A stretch of 64,000 bases of DNA from Salipiger aestuarii (GCF_003259905.1 NZ_QLMG01000012.1:28878-92877); one strand, 5' to 3'; shown: positions 35,071-44,710, counted from the stretch's first letter. Notes: a model not told the origin generated them from the letters alone. Made by a program: numbers and translations.

Positions 35071-36183
35071 ATGAATTTCGGCTTTTCCGAGGAGCAGGAT
35101 ACCATACGCGAAACCCTGGCCCGGATGCTTGGTGATCACGCGACCCTGGAGGTCGCGCACACCCGGCTCGACAGCGGAGAAGGGTTCGATACGGCCACCT
35201 GGTCCGCACTGGCCGAAGGCGGCTGGCTTGGCCTTGCCATGTCGGAAGCACATGGCGGCTCGGGGATGGGTGCGGTGGAACTGGCCATCCTCGCCGAGGA
35301 GGTCGGGCGCTGTATGGCCGCCGTACCTTGCCTCCCGGTCCTGTGCATGGCGGTTCCGGCGCTTCAGTCCGCCGGGACGGAAGACCAGCGCAGATCGCTT
35401 CTGCCCGGCATCGCCGAGGGCCGCACGATCATCGCCATGGCGCTTGCCGAGGGCGGGGGTCTGGCACCGGACACCGTATCGGCAAAAGTGGCGCAGGGCC
35501 GTCTTTCGGGACAAAAATCGCCGGTCACCTTTGGCGCCGAGGCGACCCACGCACTTGTCGCCGCAACCGATGAAGAGGACACGCCGCGTCTTTATCTTGC
35601 GGATCTCACCGCGTCGGGTGTGACGACCAGTGCGCTTGACCCGATCGACCGCACACGCCCGACGGCCGAGATCGTCTTCGACAACGCGCCGGTCGAATTG
35701 CTGCCCGGCTCGGATCCCGCGGCGATCTATCGCCTTCTGAGCGGCGCCGCGGTGCTGGCCGCCTTCGAACAGATCGGCCTTGCCGGGCGCGCCCTTGCCC
35801 TGACCACCGCCTATGCCGGCGAGCGGCACGCTTTCGGGCGTCCGATCGGCGGCTTTCAGGCGGTCAAGCATCGGCTCGCCGACATGTTCGCCAAGATCGA
35901 GCTGGCGCGGTCCAACGCCTTCTTCGGTGCCTGGGCGCTGGCGAGCGGCGACAGTCGACTGCCCGAAGCCGCCGCCGTCGCGCGCCTGTCGGCGCTTGAT
36001 GCGGTGCAATTCGTCACCGAGGAATCGATCCAGCTGCACGGCGGTATCGGGTTCACATGGGCCGCCGACCCGCATCTGTTTCTGCGGCGTGGCTGGCAGT
36101 TGAAGGCAGAACTTGGCCCGGCCGTTCTGTGGCGCGAACGGCTGATTGACAATCTGGCCGACGCCCCATGGGCCGCAAGCTGA
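35071..36183 (+). CDS. Acyl-CoA dehydrogenase, beta-type subunit of a pair (operon 6)
   Basis: The 370-residue protein begins MNFGFSEEQDTIRETLARML and keeps ERHAFGRPIGGFQAVKHRLADM and IQLHGGIGFTWAADPHLFLRR. It has no EPxxGSD flavin motif and no GGTxEI end, as in the other small partner subunits at 31105 and 56169. It should need the dehydrogenase encoded 16 bp downstream to form a flavin site. The start is the ATG at 35071 behind a strong AAGGAGG; it is the first gene of operon 6, downstream of site D. Confidence 0.84.
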   Translation: MNFGFSEEQDTIRETLARMLGDHATLEVAHTRLDSGEGFDTATWSALAEGGWLGLAMSEAHGGSGMGAVELAILAEEVGRCMAAVPCLPVLCMAVPALQSAGTEDQRRSLLPGIAEGRTIIAMALAEGGGLAPDTVSAKVAQGRLSGQKSPVTFGAEATHALVAATDEEDTPRLYLADLTASGVTTSALDPIDRTRPTAEIVFDNAPVELLPGSDPAAIYRLLSGAAVLAAFEQIGLAGRALALTTAYAGERHAFGRPIGGFQAVKHRLADMFAKIELARSNAFFGAWALASGDSRLPEAAAVARLSALDAVQFVTEESIQLHGGIGFTWAADPHLFLRRGWQLKAELGPAVLWRERLIDNLADAPWAAS

Positions 36184-36199
36184 CAGGGAAATCAGACAC

Positions 36200-37426
36200 A
36201 TGGATTTTAGCGACAGCCCCGAAGAAGCCACCTTTCGCGCGAAAGCGCGGGACTGGCTGAATGCCAACGCAACCCTGCGGGACGGCAGCGAGAAAGCTCA
36301 GGATCACTTTATGGCCCGCGACGCCGACGAGGTCGCGCGGGCGCGCGACTGGCAGGCCCGCAAGGCCAAAGCGGGCTGGGCCGGACTGACCTGGCCGCGC
36401 GCCTTTGGCGGACGCGACGCGACTCCGATCGAACAGGTGATCTGGAACCAGGAGGAAGGGCGCTATGCCGTGCCGCCCAACGTCTTCCTGATCGGCATCG
36501 GGCTGGTCGGGCCCACGGTCATGATCCACGGCACCCAGAGCCAGAAAACCGCGGTTCTGCCGCGCGCCCTGACCGGCGAGGATATCTGGTGTCAGTTGTT
36601 TTCCGAACCCGCTGCCGGATCCGATCTGGCAGGCATACGCACCCGTGCGCGGCGCGACGGCGACGACTGGGTGATTTCCGGCCAGAAGGTCTGGACCTCG
36701 GGCGCGCATTATTCCAGCCACGGCATCCTTCTGGCACGCACAGACCCGCAGGTGCCCAAGCACAAGGGTATGACGATGTTCCTCGTGGACATGTCCGATC
36801 CGGCCATCGAAACGCGTCCGATCCGCCAGATCTCGGGTGGTGCCAGCTTCAACGAGGTGTTCATCGACGACCTGCGCGTGCCCGACAGCGCCCGTCTGGG
36901 CGGCGAATCCGAAGGCTGGAAGGTGGCGCTGACGACGTTGATGAACGAACGGTTCAGCATCTCGGTCGGTCGCGCCAGCGGCGGGGCGCGCGCCGAGGAA
37001 CTGATTGCCCTTGCCGCCCGTGTCGAACGCAACGGGCGCCCGGCTATCCAGGACGGCGAAGTGCGCGCGCGTATCGCGGATTTCGTCGCACGGCAACGCG
37101 GGCTCGAATTTACCTCCTACCGGGTCATGACGTCTCTGTCGCGCGGCGACGCTCCGGGCGAGGAAGGCTCGATCGGAAAGCTGCTGCTGGGCAAGCTGCG
37201 CCAGGAAATGGGCGCCTTCGGGCTGGAACTGGCCGGGACCGCGGCGGGCGTGTCGGCGGTGGCTGACGACGACGCCGCGCGCTGGCGCAACGAATATCTT
37301 ACGGCGCCGGGCAACCGCATCGCCGGCGGGTCCGACGAGATCCAGCGCACGATCATCGGCGAACGCATTCTCGGGCTGCCGCCGGAAATGCGCGTGGACA
37401 AGACCGTGCCATTTTCGGAACTCTAG
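36200..37426 (+). CDS. Acyl-CoA dehydrogenase, alpha-type subunit of a pair (operon 6)
   Basis: The 408-residue protein has the N-terminal ACAD helices, QLFSEPAAGSDLAGIRTRA, VWTSGAHYSSHGILLART, and the C-terminal RIAGGSDEIQRTIIGERILGLP. The catalytic Glu is Ala in RIAGGS. It resembles the large subunits of heterotetrameric steroid dehydrogenases and forms an obvious gene pair with the 370-residue protein encoded before it. The ATG at 36200 follows CAGGGAAATCAGACAC. Confidence 0.9.
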   Translation: MDFSDSPEEATFRAKARDWLNANATLRDGSEKAQDHFMARDADEVARARDWQARKAKAGWAGLTWPRAFGGRDATPIEQVIWNQEEGRYAVPPNVFLIGIGLVGPTVMIHGTQSQKTAVLPRALTGEDIWCQLFSEPAAGSDLAGIRTRARRDGDDWVISGQKVWTSGAHYSSHGILLARTDPQVPKHKGMTMFLVDMSDPAIETRPIRQISGGASFNEVFIDDLRVPDSARLGGESEGWKVALTTLMNERFSISVGRASGGARAEELIALAARVERNGRPAIQDGEVRARIADFVARQRGLEFTSYRVMTSLSRGDAPGEEGSIGKLLLGKLRQEMGAFGLELAGTAAGVSAVADDDAARWRNEYLTAPGNRIAGGSDEIQRTIIGERILGLPPEMRVDKTVPFSEL

Positions 37427-37473
37427 GCTGACCGCCCGGCTGCGCCGAAAGAACCAACAAGGAGGAGAATACC

Positions 37474-38622
37474 ATGAATTTCAGATGGACAAGCATCGCG
37501 GCTGCCGGGTGTCTGGCGATGGCCGCGCCGGTCGGCGCGCAAGACATCGAATTGCCCGACGTCATCGCCTGGTCGGCCTATGACACGGGATCGGCGGGCC
37601 ACGCGCATTCGATCGCCATCGGCAACATGATGCGCAGCCGTTACGGCACGACGATCCGGGTGCTTCCGGGGCGCAACGACGTCTCGCGGATGACGCCTCT
37701 CAAGAATGGCACGGTGGATTACTGCCTGTGCGGCATCGCGTCCTACTTTGCCGGCGAAGGGGTGTTCCTGTTCGCCGCGCCGGAATGGGGCCCGCAGCCG
37801 ATCCGCGCGGTGCTTCAGGCTGTCGGCGATTACGGTCTGGGTGTAGCCGTCGCGGCCGATGCCGGGATCGAGACGGTTGCCGATCTCAAGGGCAAACGGG
37901 TCGGCCGCGCCGTCAGCTCGCCCGCGATTGATGTCAATATGGAGGGTCTGCTGGCTTTTGCGGACCTGACATGGGATGACGTGGAGGCTGTCGAATTCTC
38001 GGGCTATGTGAATTCTCTCAAGGGCATTCTCGAAGATCGCGTGGATGCCGCCTTTGCGCTGACGACAACCACCGTGAACTATCAGATCGAATCCAGCCCC
38101 CGGGGTCTCAAGTGGCTCGAAACCCCGGCGGAGGATACCGAAGCCTGGGCCCGCTATACCGGGGTCACGCCCTTCGTAACGCCGCACATGGTGTCGGTGG
38201 GGCCGGCCATCGACCCCGCCTCACCGCTGCCGATGGCGCTGTACCCCTATCCGATCCTCGTCACCGAAGCCGCTCAGGACACCACCGAGGTGCGCAACAT
38301 CGTGGCCGCGCTTGACGCCGGGTTCGACGATTTCAAGGATGCCGCGCCCGGCGCCAATGCCTACGAAATAGATCGCCAGATCCTGAACTGGGTGATGCCG
38401 TGGAGCGATGGAAGCGTCGCCTATTTCAAGGAAAAGGGTCTCTGGACAGCCGAGGCTCAGGAAAACCAGGACAGGCTGGTGGACCGGCAGAAGGTTCTGA
38501 TCGACTCCTGGGAAAGCTTTGTCGACGGCGCCCCGGACGATGAGGAAGCGTTCGCCGAAAGCTGGATGAAGGTGCGCGCCGAAGCGCTGGAAAGCGCCGG
38601 TCACGAAGTCTTTTTCCGCTGA
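37474..38622 (+). CDS. TAXI-family TRAP periplasmic receptor, operon 6
   Basis: The 382-residue protein has a signal peptide (about 1-22, PVGA-QDI) and the TAXI pattern SAYDTGSAGHAHSIAIGNMM, GRNDVSRMTPLKNGTVDYCLCG and DLKGKRVGRAVSSPAIDVNMEGLL. It is longer than the receptor encoded at 24886 and shares only the family layout, so it probably binds a different ligand. A strong ribosome-binding site (AAGGAGGAG) precedes the ATG. The fused permease gene follows after a hairpin. Confidence 0.9.
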   Translation: MNFRWTSIAAAGCLAMAAPVGAQDIELPDVIAWSAYDTGSAGHAHSIAIGNMMRSRYGTTIRVLPGRNDVSRMTPLKNGTVDYCLCGIASYFAGEGVFLFAAPEWGPQPIRAVLQAVGDYGLGVAVAADAGIETVADLKGKRVGRAVSSPAIDVNMEGLLAFADLTWDDVEAVEFSGYVNSLKGILEDRVDAAFALTTTTVNYQIESSPRGLKWLETPAEDTEAWARYTGVTPFVTPHMVSVGPAIDPASPLPMALYPYPILVTEAAQDTTEVRNIVAALDAGFDDFKDAAPGANAYEIDRQILNWVMPWSDGSVAYFKEKGLWTAEAQENQDRLVDRQKVLIDSWESFVDGAPDDEEAFAESWMKVRAEALESAGHEVFFR

Positions 38623-38632
38623 CACGTCGCTG

Positions 38633-38655
38633 CGCGGCGCTTTTGTGGCGCCGCG
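38633..38655 (+). promoter_or_regulatory. Intercistronic hairpin between TAXI receptor and permease
   Basis: CGCGGCGC (38633-38640) pairs with GCGCCGCG (38648-38655) across the loop TTTTGTG. It lies in the 71-bp gap after the receptor gene, like the double hairpin at 24819-24863. No T-run follows. It probably lowers permease relative to receptor expression. Confidence 0.6.
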
Positions 38656-38693
38656 TATAATCGGAAAGGCCGGCACAACACGGGGAATCAGGC

Positions 38694-40661
38694 ATGTCAC
38701 AGGAAATACAGGACGACGCGGCGCAGCCGGTGGGCATGGGCACCCTGCCCCCTTACCTTCGCTGGCTGCTTGCCGCATCGGCCATACTGTTGTCGACGGC
38801 GTCAATCAACCATCTCTTCAATCTCGGGTTCTTCATGAACGTCCGCCTGCTCGAGATTCACTACCTCTATGTGATGCTGCTGCTGACCTTGCCGCTTGTT
38901 TACCTGATCTTTCCGTGCAGCAGGACAAACCCGTACGGATCAACGCGATGGTGGGACTATTTTCTGGCTCTCCTGGCGCTGAGCACCTGCGCGTTCTTTG
39001 CCTATTACGGGCGCAGCGTCGTGAACAAGGGCTGGGATTTTTCGGCCCCCACCCATGCGGTGATTGCCAGCTTCGCGTTCTGGTTCCTGCTGCTGGTGGC
39101 GGCGCGGCGCACGGGGGGCTGGATGCTGTTCGGCGTCATCCTGGTGTTTTCCGTCTATCCGATGGTCGCCAATTATGCGCCGGGACCGATCCAGGGGTTC
39201 CAGCGCCCGCCGGTTGAAACGGCGATCTTCCACGCCATGAGCGGCGAAAGCGTTCTGGGCATCCCGATGCGCAGTTTCGTCAACCTTGTGGTCGGCTTCA
39301 TGATCTTCGGGGTGGCGATGCAGCACACCGGCGCGGGGCCGTTCTTTATCGACATCGCCTTTGCCGCGCTCGGGCATGTCCGGGGTGGGCCCGCCAAGGT
39401 CGGCGTCCTGACCAGCGCGTTGACCGGCTCGATGAGCGGCAGCGTCATCACCAATGTGCTGACCACCGGGTCGATCACCATTCCGGCCATGAAAAAGGTG
39501 GGGTTCCGGCCCAGCTATGCCGCCGGGATCGAGGCCGCGGCCTCGACCGGGGCGGTGTTGATGCCCCCGATCATGGGGGCCACGGCGTTTGTCATGGCAA
39601 GCTTTCTGCTGACCGATTACGCCAACATCGTGGTTGCGGCGGTGCTGCCCTCGCTGCTGTATTTCTTCGGCCTGTTCGCCCAGATCGACGCCTATTCGGC
39701 GCGCCACGGGCTGAAAGGCGTGCCGCGCGCCGATCTTCCCAGGTTCGGAAAGGTCCTGCGCGAGGGCTGGTATTTTCTCGCCGTCTTCGGGCTGCTTATC
39801 TGGATGCTGCTTTATCTCAAGCGCGAGGCGATTGCCCCGTTCTATGCGACCGCGCTGCTGATCGGCCTGAACCAACTGATGTCGAAATCGCGCTGGGGGC
39901 GGCAGGAGCTGATGAACTTCCTGATCGCGACGGGTCGGCTGTTTGTCGAACTGGTGGCGATCCTCGCGGCGGTCGGGCTGATTGTCGGCGGGCTGGCGGT
40001 GACCGGCATGTCCGGCACGATTTCGAACGATCTGCTTTTCATTGCGGGCGGCAACACCTTCCTGCTGCTGCTTCTGGGGGCTTTGACCAGCTTCATCCTT
40101 GGGATGGGCATGACGGTAACGGCGGCCTATGTCATCCTTGCCGTGTCTTTGGCCCCGGCCCTGATCGCCGGCGGGCTTGACCCGATCGGCGTGCATCTGT
40201 TCATCCTCTACTGGAGCATGCTGAGCTACATCACCCCGCCCGTGGCGCTGGCGGCTTTCGCCGCGGCGGCGATCGCCCAGGCCCGGCCCTTCGCTGCGGC
40301 ATTCGAAGCGATGAAGCTCGGCACCATCATCTATATCGTGCCGTTCTTCTTTGTGCTCGACCCCGCGTATACCTTGCAGGCGGGGCTGTTTGACAGTGCC
40401 TTCACGGTCCTGCGCGCGGGTGTCGGAGTCCTGCTGATCTGCGCCGGATTGCAAGGGTACCTGCTGGGTGTCGGCCGTATCGAACCCGGCCCCACGGGCG
40501 CGATTGCGCGGCTTCTGCTCGGGTTTGCCGGTCTGGCTTTCGCGCTGCCGTCGACCGCGATTCTGGCAATTCCGATCGCTGCGGCGGTGGGCGTCGGTGT
40601 CGCGGTGACGGCGCTGGCGGCGGTCATCGTGACGTTCTCGCGCAACCGAAAGGCCGCCTGA
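38694..40661 (+). CDS. TRAP-TAXI fused membrane permease, operon 6
   Basis: The 655-residue protein is a fused DctQ-DctM permease, with a hydrophobic N-terminal unit (about 20-170) and the DctM block carrying LTSALTGSMSGSVITNVLTTG, PPIMGATAFVMASFL and ITPPVALAAFAAAAIAQ. It serves the TAXI receptor encoded just before it. It ends 1 bp before the thioesterase gene, placing uptake and CoA metabolism on one transcript. Confidence 0.92.
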   Translation: MSQEIQDDAAQPVGMGTLPPYLRWLLAASAILLSTASINHLFNLGFFMNVRLLEIHYLYVMLLLTLPLVYLIFPCSRTNPYGSTRWWDYFLALLALSTCAFFAYYGRSVVNKGWDFSAPTHAVIASFAFWFLLLVAARRTGGWMLFGVILVFSVYPMVANYAPGPIQGFQRPPVETAIFHAMSGESVLGIPMRSFVNLVVGFMIFGVAMQHTGAGPFFIDIAFAALGHVRGGPAKVGVLTSALTGSMSGSVITNVLTTGSITIPAMKKVGFRPSYAAGIEAAASTGAVLMPPIMGATAFVMASFLLTDYANIVVAAVLPSLLYFFGLFAQIDAYSARHGLKGVPRADLPRFGKVLREGWYFLAVFGLLIWMLLYLKREAIAPFYATALLIGLNQLMSKSRWGRQELMNFLIATGRLFVELVAILAAVGLIVGGLAVTGMSGTISNDLLFIAGGNTFLLLLLGALTSFILGMGMTVTAAYVILAVSLAPALIAGGLDPIGVHLFILYWSMLSYITPPVALAAFAAAAIAQARPFAAAFEAMKLGTIIYIVPFFFVLDPAYTLQAGLFDSAFTVLRAGVGVLLICAGLQGYLLGVGRIEPGPTGAIARLLLGFAGLAFALPSTAILAIPIAAAVGVGVAVTALAAVIVTFSRNRKAA

Positions 40662-40662
40662 G

Positions 40663-41139
40663 ATGAGCGCACAGGATGGCAAACCCGAGGTTCCCGCCCC
40701 GTTCAACACCCTGCTGGGCGTCCGTTTCATCTCTTGGTCCGAGAGCAACGCCGAGCTGCAACTGACAATCACCCACGACCACCTGAACGGCGCCTTCGCG
40801 GTGCATGGGGGGGTGTTCGCGACCATGCTGGACAACGCGGTCACGTTTTGCGCCGCCTTTGCGGGCGAAGGCCGCCCCGGTCATCGCTGCCTGACGCTCT
40901 CGCTCACCACGAGCTTCGTCGGCCCGGCGGTCGAGGGCGACGTGCTGACGGCACGCGCGCACATTGCCGGTGGCGGGCGCAAGCTGGTGTTCGTGCAGGG
41001 CGAGATCGTCAATCAGGACGGGCGCCGCCTGGCGCATGGCGATGCCGTAATCAAGCGGGTCACGCCGCCATCGGCCCAGCCCGAGCCGGGCGGCGACAAC
41101 CGAGTCGCAACAACGCATGAAGTGAGGAGAAAGAAATGA
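40663..41139 (+). CDS. PaaI-type hot-dog thioesterase
   Basis: The 158-residue protein has the PaaI pattern HLNGAFAVHGGVFATMLDNAV (HGG and the catalytic Asp) and then SLTTSFVGPAVEGDVLTARAHI. Such proteins hydrolyse acyl-CoA thioesters and often rescue CoA from dead-end products. The C-terminal 20 residues are low complexity and charged. It ends by overlapping the SDR start (ATGA). Confidence 0.88.
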   Translation: MSAQDGKPEVPAPFNTLLGVRFISWSESNAELQLTITHDHLNGAFAVHGGVFATMLDNAVTFCAAFAGEGRPGHRCLTLSLTTSFVGPAVEGDVLTARAHIAGGGRKLVFVQGEIVNQDGRRLAHGDAVIKRVTPPSAQPEPGGDNRVATTHEVRRKK

Positions 41140-41912
41140 TCAACCCGATGTCATTGGAAAATCAGGTGGTTATCGTTACCGGCGCCGGTCAGGGTATTGG
41201 CCGCGGCGTGGCGCAACTGGCGGCCGAGCTGGGTGCCAGGGTCGTCGTGAACGATCTTAACGAAAACGGGGTCAAGGAAACCGCCGAAAAGATCGGTGGC
41301 AATGCCCGCGCCCTCGTCGGGAACGTGGCTGACCCGGACTTTCCCGAGAAACTGGTGAAATTCGCGCTTGACGAATTCGGGGACATCAACGGGCTGGTGA
41401 ACAACGCCGGCATCGTGCGCGCCGCGATGATCCACAAGATGGACCGTGCCACATGGCAGCAGGTCATCGACGTCAACCTCACCGGCGTCTTCGCCTGCCT
41501 GCAGGCCGTGGGCAGCTATTACAGGGATCAGGCCCAGAAAGACCCGGACAGCGCGGCGCGCCGTGCCATCGTCAACGTTTCCTCCGACGCCGGCCGGCGC
41601 GGCACGATCGGACAGATCAACTATGGTGCCGCCAAATCCGGCGTGCTCGGCCTTACGATGAGCGCCGCGCGGGAATGGGGCCGTTACAGGATCAACGTCA
41701 ACTCTGTGTGTTTCGGAATGGTCGAAACGCCGATGACCGAAACCATCCGCTCGGACAAGTTCGCCGACAAGTACATGGCACAGATCCCAATGGGCCGGAT
41801 GAGCACCCCGGACGAAGTGGCGCAGCCGGTCTGTTTCCTGTTGTCAAACGCAGCTTCCTACATCACCGGCCAGCACCTGAGCGTGAACGGCGGGTTCCAC
41901 ATCGGATTCTGA
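41136..41912 (+). CDS. Short-chain dehydrogenase/reductase, operon 6
   Basis: The 258-residue classical SDR has TGAGQGIG at 15-22, Asp40 after the second strand (VVVNDLNE, NAD-type), NNAG at 89-92, Ser150, Tyr163 and Lys167 (NYGAAK). It resembles the 3-hydroxyacyl-CoA dehydrogenase domain of MFE-2 enzymes. It would act after a hydratase and before the thiolase-fold/DUF35 pair encoded next. The ATG at 41136 has GAGGAGAAAGAA upstream; ATG at 41148 is a weaker alternative. Confidence 0.9.
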   Translation: MINPMSLENQVVIVTGAGQGIGRGVAQLAAELGARVVVNDLNENGVKETAEKIGGNARALVGNVADPDFPEKLVKFALDEFGDINGLVNNAGIVRAAMIHKMDRATWQQVIDVNLTGVFACLQAVGSYYRDQAQKDPDSAARRAIVNVSSDAGRRGTIGQINYGAAKSGVLGLTMSAAREWGRYRINVNSVCFGMVETPMTETIRSDKFADKYMAQIPMGRMSTPDEVAQPVCFLLSNAASYITGQHLSVNGGFHIGF

Positions 41913-41913
41913 G

Positions 41914-42309
41914 ATGACAGGCATGCAAAAGGACCAGGGGCCCGACGCCGTCTTTGCCGCCAAGCTGGCCGAGGGCGTCTTCGAGATTCAGAAATGCAAT
42001 GGCTGCGGTGCGCATGTCTTTCACCCGCGCGTGATCTGCCCGGCCTGTGGCAGCGCAGACCTTGGATGGGTCGCGCCCACGGGGCGGGGAACGATCTACG
42101 CGCGGACAATCGTACGCCGAAAACCCGAAAGGGGCGGCGATTACAACGTGGTGCTTGTGGACCTTGAAGAAGGTGTGCGCATGATGGCGCGCGTTGACGG
42201 CATCGCGCATGACGAAATCGCCGCCGGGCTGCAGGTCAGCGCGTCGATCGCCGAAGGCGCGAACGGCGAACCCGCCGTGGTGTTCCGGCCCGAAAGAGGT
42301 GCATCATGA
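41914..42309 (+). CDS. DUF35 zinc-ribbon/OB-fold partner protein, module 2
   Basis: The 131-residue protein has the four-Cys ribbon KCNGCG...ICPACG, then TGRGTIYARTIVRRKPERGG and DLEEGVRMMARV in the OB part. It overlaps the thiolase-like gene (ATGA at 42306). It shares the RRKPERGGDYNV segment with module 3 (QKPERGGDYNV), so modules 2 and 3 are closer to each other than to module 1. Confidence 0.9.
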   Translation: MTGMQKDQGPDAVFAAKLAEGVFEIQKCNGCGAHVFHPRVICPACGSADLGWVAPTGRGTIYARTIVRRKPERGGDYNVVLVDLEEGVRMMARVDGIAHDEIAAGLQVSASIAEGANGEPAVVFRPERGAS

Positions 42310-43451
42310 GTTTGCGGGGAAAAGCCGCCATCGTCGGCGCCGCGCTGGCCGGCTGTGGCGAGGCCCATGGCAAGAGCGCGATGGAGATCACCGTCGAGGC
42401 CGTACATGGCGCGCTGACCGATGCCGGCGTGTCGCTTGGCGACGTCGATGCCATCGCCACCTGTCAGCCGCTGGACATGTTGTCGGGGCTGACACTGGCG
42501 CAGGAACTTGGGCTGAACCCCAAGTTCACCATGAACAACCGCATGGGCGGTTCGTCGTTCCTGTCGCACACGCTCTGGGCCGCCATGCTGCTGGAGCTGC
42601 GGCTCGCTGACACCGTGCTGATCTGCTACGGGTCGAACCAGCGCACCGCCTCGGGCAAGCTGATGACCGCGCTTGGCCTGCCAACCTATGAGGCCCCCTA
42701 CAAGCCGCTGTTCCCGCTGTCGTCCTACGCGCTTGCCGCGGACCGTCACATGACCCAGTTCGGCACCACGCGCGAACAGCTGGCCGACGTGGCGGTGGCC
42801 GCGCGTGCATGGGCGCAGAAGAACCCCGAAGCGTTCATACGCGACCCCCTGACGCGCGAGGATGTCATCGCCTCGCGGCTGGTCTCGGATCCGCTGCGGG
42901 TGCGTGACTGCTGTCTTGTCACCGATGGTGGCGGCGCAATCGTGATGCGGCGGGCCGAAGCGGCAAAGGACCATCCGAAGCCGCCAGTCTATCTTTTGGG
43001 GGGCGGCGAAGGCACGACCCATCGCGACATTTCCGAGATGCCGGACCTGACCGTGACCGGGGCCGCCCAATCGGGCGCGTCCGCGATGGGGATGGCCGGC
43101 GTCAAGCCCGCCGACATCGACGTTGTACAGCTTTACGACGCCTTCACCATCAACGTGATCCTGTTCCTTGAGGATCTGGGCTTTTGCAAGAAAGGCGAAG
43201 GTGGTGCCTTTGTTGAAAACGGCGGCATCGCGCCCGGCGGCCATCTGCCGGTCAACACCAACGGCGGCGGGCTGTCCTGCGTGCATCCCGGCATGTACGG
43301 CATCTTCACGCTGGTCGAAGCGGTGCGTCAGCTGCGCGGCGAGGCCGGAGACCGCCAGATCGCGGGTGCCGAGCTGGCACTGGCGCACGGCAACGGCGGT
43401 GTCCTGTCCAGTCAGGTGACGAATATCCTGGGCACCGAGTCGACGCTCTGA
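42306..43451 (+). CDS. SCP-x/Ltp2-type thiolase-fold protein, module 2
   Basis: The 381-residue protein has NRMGGSSFLSHTLWA in place of a Cys nucleophile loop (Ser83) and HGNGGVLSSQVTNIL near the C-terminus in place of CxG. Tyr residues in QLYDAFTI and HPGMYGIF are kept. These features favour retro-aldol or related lyase chemistry over Claisen thiolysis. It is the last gene of operon 6 and ends 20 bp before a UUCG-type terminator. Confidence 0.86.
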   Translation: MSLRGKAAIVGAALAGCGEAHGKSAMEITVEAVHGALTDAGVSLGDVDAIATCQPLDMLSGLTLAQELGLNPKFTMNNRMGGSSFLSHTLWAAMLLELRLADTVLICYGSNQRTASGKLMTALGLPTYEAPYKPLFPLSSYALAADRHMTQFGTTREQLADVAVAARAWAQKNPEAFIRDPLTREDVIASRLVSDPLRVRDCCLVTDGGGAIVMRRAEAAKDHPKPPVYLLGGGEGTTHRDISEMPDLTVTGAAQSGASAMGMAGVKPADIDVVQLYDAFTINVILFLEDLGFCKKGEGGAFVENGGIAPGGHLPVNTNGGGLSCVHPGMYGIFTLVEAVRQLRGEAGDRQIAGAELALAHGNGGVLSSQVTNILGTESTL

Positions 43452-43471
43452 TCGAAGGATCGCCCCAAGGC

Positions 43472-43500
43472 AAAAGCGGCCCCTTCGGAGGGCCGCTTTT
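43472..43500. terminator. Bidirectional terminator with UUCG loop between operons 6 and 7
   Basis: AAAAGCGGCCC (43472-43482) pairs with GGGCCGCTTTT (43490-43500) around CTTCGGA, which contains a CUUCGG tetraloop. The A-run and T-run on either side make it work in both directions between the convergent thiolase-like and DctP genes. Confidence 0.88.
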
Positions 43501-43519
43501 CATTTCTGCCTGAGGTGGC

Positions 43520-44653
43520 TCAGTTCGGATATGTTGCCAGGTCGATCTTGGAATAGATTTCCTGACGCAGAAGATCGGCATAGGGCTGCGGGTTGTCGCG
43601 GATCGGTTGCAATGGCGCCACCAGCCCGTGCCATTTCTCGATCAGTTCGCGATAGGTCGCGATCAGCGGCTCGGGGTCTTCGATGCCGCGCTCTTCGCGC
43701 GAGATGCGGGCGATTTCTTCAAGATCAGCGGTGCGGAAATCGATCAGATCCTGAAGGAACTCGGGCGAAGGTTCGTGAATCGTCAATCCAAGGCCCGCGG
43801 CTTCTTTCAGCACATCCAGATCGTCGGTTTCGTAATTGACCGTCGTCTGCGCCACGGCCTCGGGGATATTCTTGACGAATTGCGTACGTTGCTCGCTCGA
43901 CAGGGACTGCCAGAACTTCGGGCCAAGGGCAAAGATCGACCCGGAATGATAGGTGCCCAGCGGCAACTCTGTCAGGTGCTTGGCAACTTCGATCAGGCTG
44001 TGCCCCTTGAGCGCCCCGACCGGCTGCACCGCGGCGGTGACAACGCCGTGGCTCATCGTATCGTACATCTCGCTCGTTGGCACGTTGACCGGCTCCGCCC
44101 CAAGGCGTGTCGACCAGCGGTCCCAGACCGAGCCGCCGGTGCGCAGCTTGACGCCCTGCATGTCCTCGATGTTCACAATCGGCTTGGTCGTCAGCAGAAC
44201 GTAGGGCGCGGTACTGATCCCGCTGAGCGCCACCATGCCGTTCTTGGCGAATTCGTCCTTGCAGGGCTGACAGTGCAGCATCACGAATTCGCTGGTGGCA
44301 CCCGCCATCGCATAGTGATCATCGCCCAAGAGCGCCATATCGGCAACAAGCTGGGCATAGGGCATTTCCGAGCGGAAATAGGTCAGCGCCAGCAGGCCCA
44401 CATCGGCCACACCGTCGCGCAGACCGGAAAGCGTCGGCTTGGCCGCGAGCAGGGCCCCGCCGTTAAACAGCTTGAAATCGAAGGCGTCGGGAAATTCGGC
44501 CTCGGTCATTTCCACAAAGGCAGCGTGGCCGCGCGATGTCGCATGATTGGGCGAGGTCCAGTTGCTCACCGTTACCCGTTTTTCGGCCAGGGCGGGCGTG
44601 GCCGAGATTGCGGCACCCGTCGCCACTATCGTCAGGATTTTCGTCAGTTTCAT
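43520..44653 (-). CDS. TRAP periplasmic substrate-binding protein (DctP type), operon 7
   Basis: The 377-residue protein has a signal peptide (1-23, TPALA-EKR) and a DctP core: SRGHAAFVEMTE, GALLAAKPTLSGLRDGVADVGLL, NIEDMQGVKLRTGGSVWDRWSTRLGAEPVNVP and the LKGHSLIEVAKH region. The Arg in KLRTGG fits the carboxylate-binding position. It is the last gene of operon 7, after DctQ and DctM, an inverted order compared with the DctPQM set of operon 1. Confidence 0.92.
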   Translation of the reverse strand: MKLTKILTIVATGAAISATPALAEKRVTVSNWTSPNHATSRGHAAFVEMTEAEFPDAFDFKLFNGGALLAAKPTLSGLRDGVADVGLLALTYFRSEMPYAQLVADMALLGDDHYAMAGATSEFVMLHCQPCKDEFAKNGMVALSGISTAPYVLLTTKPIVNIEDMQGVKLRTGGSVWDRWSTRLGAEPVNVPTSEMYDTMSHGVVTAAVQPVGALKGHSLIEVAKHLTELPLGTYHSGSIFALGPKFWQSLSSEQRTQFVKNIPEAVAQTTVNYETDDLDVLKEAAGLGLTIHEPSPEFLQDLIDFRTADLEEIARISREERGIEDPEPLIATYRELIEKWHGLVAPLQPIRDNPQPYADLLRQEIYSKIDLATYPN

Positions 44654-44710
44654 GTGGTCTCCTCCTCCTTGTCAAAGTCCCGCTGTTGCGCGGGTTTCGT
44701 CACCGCAAGT

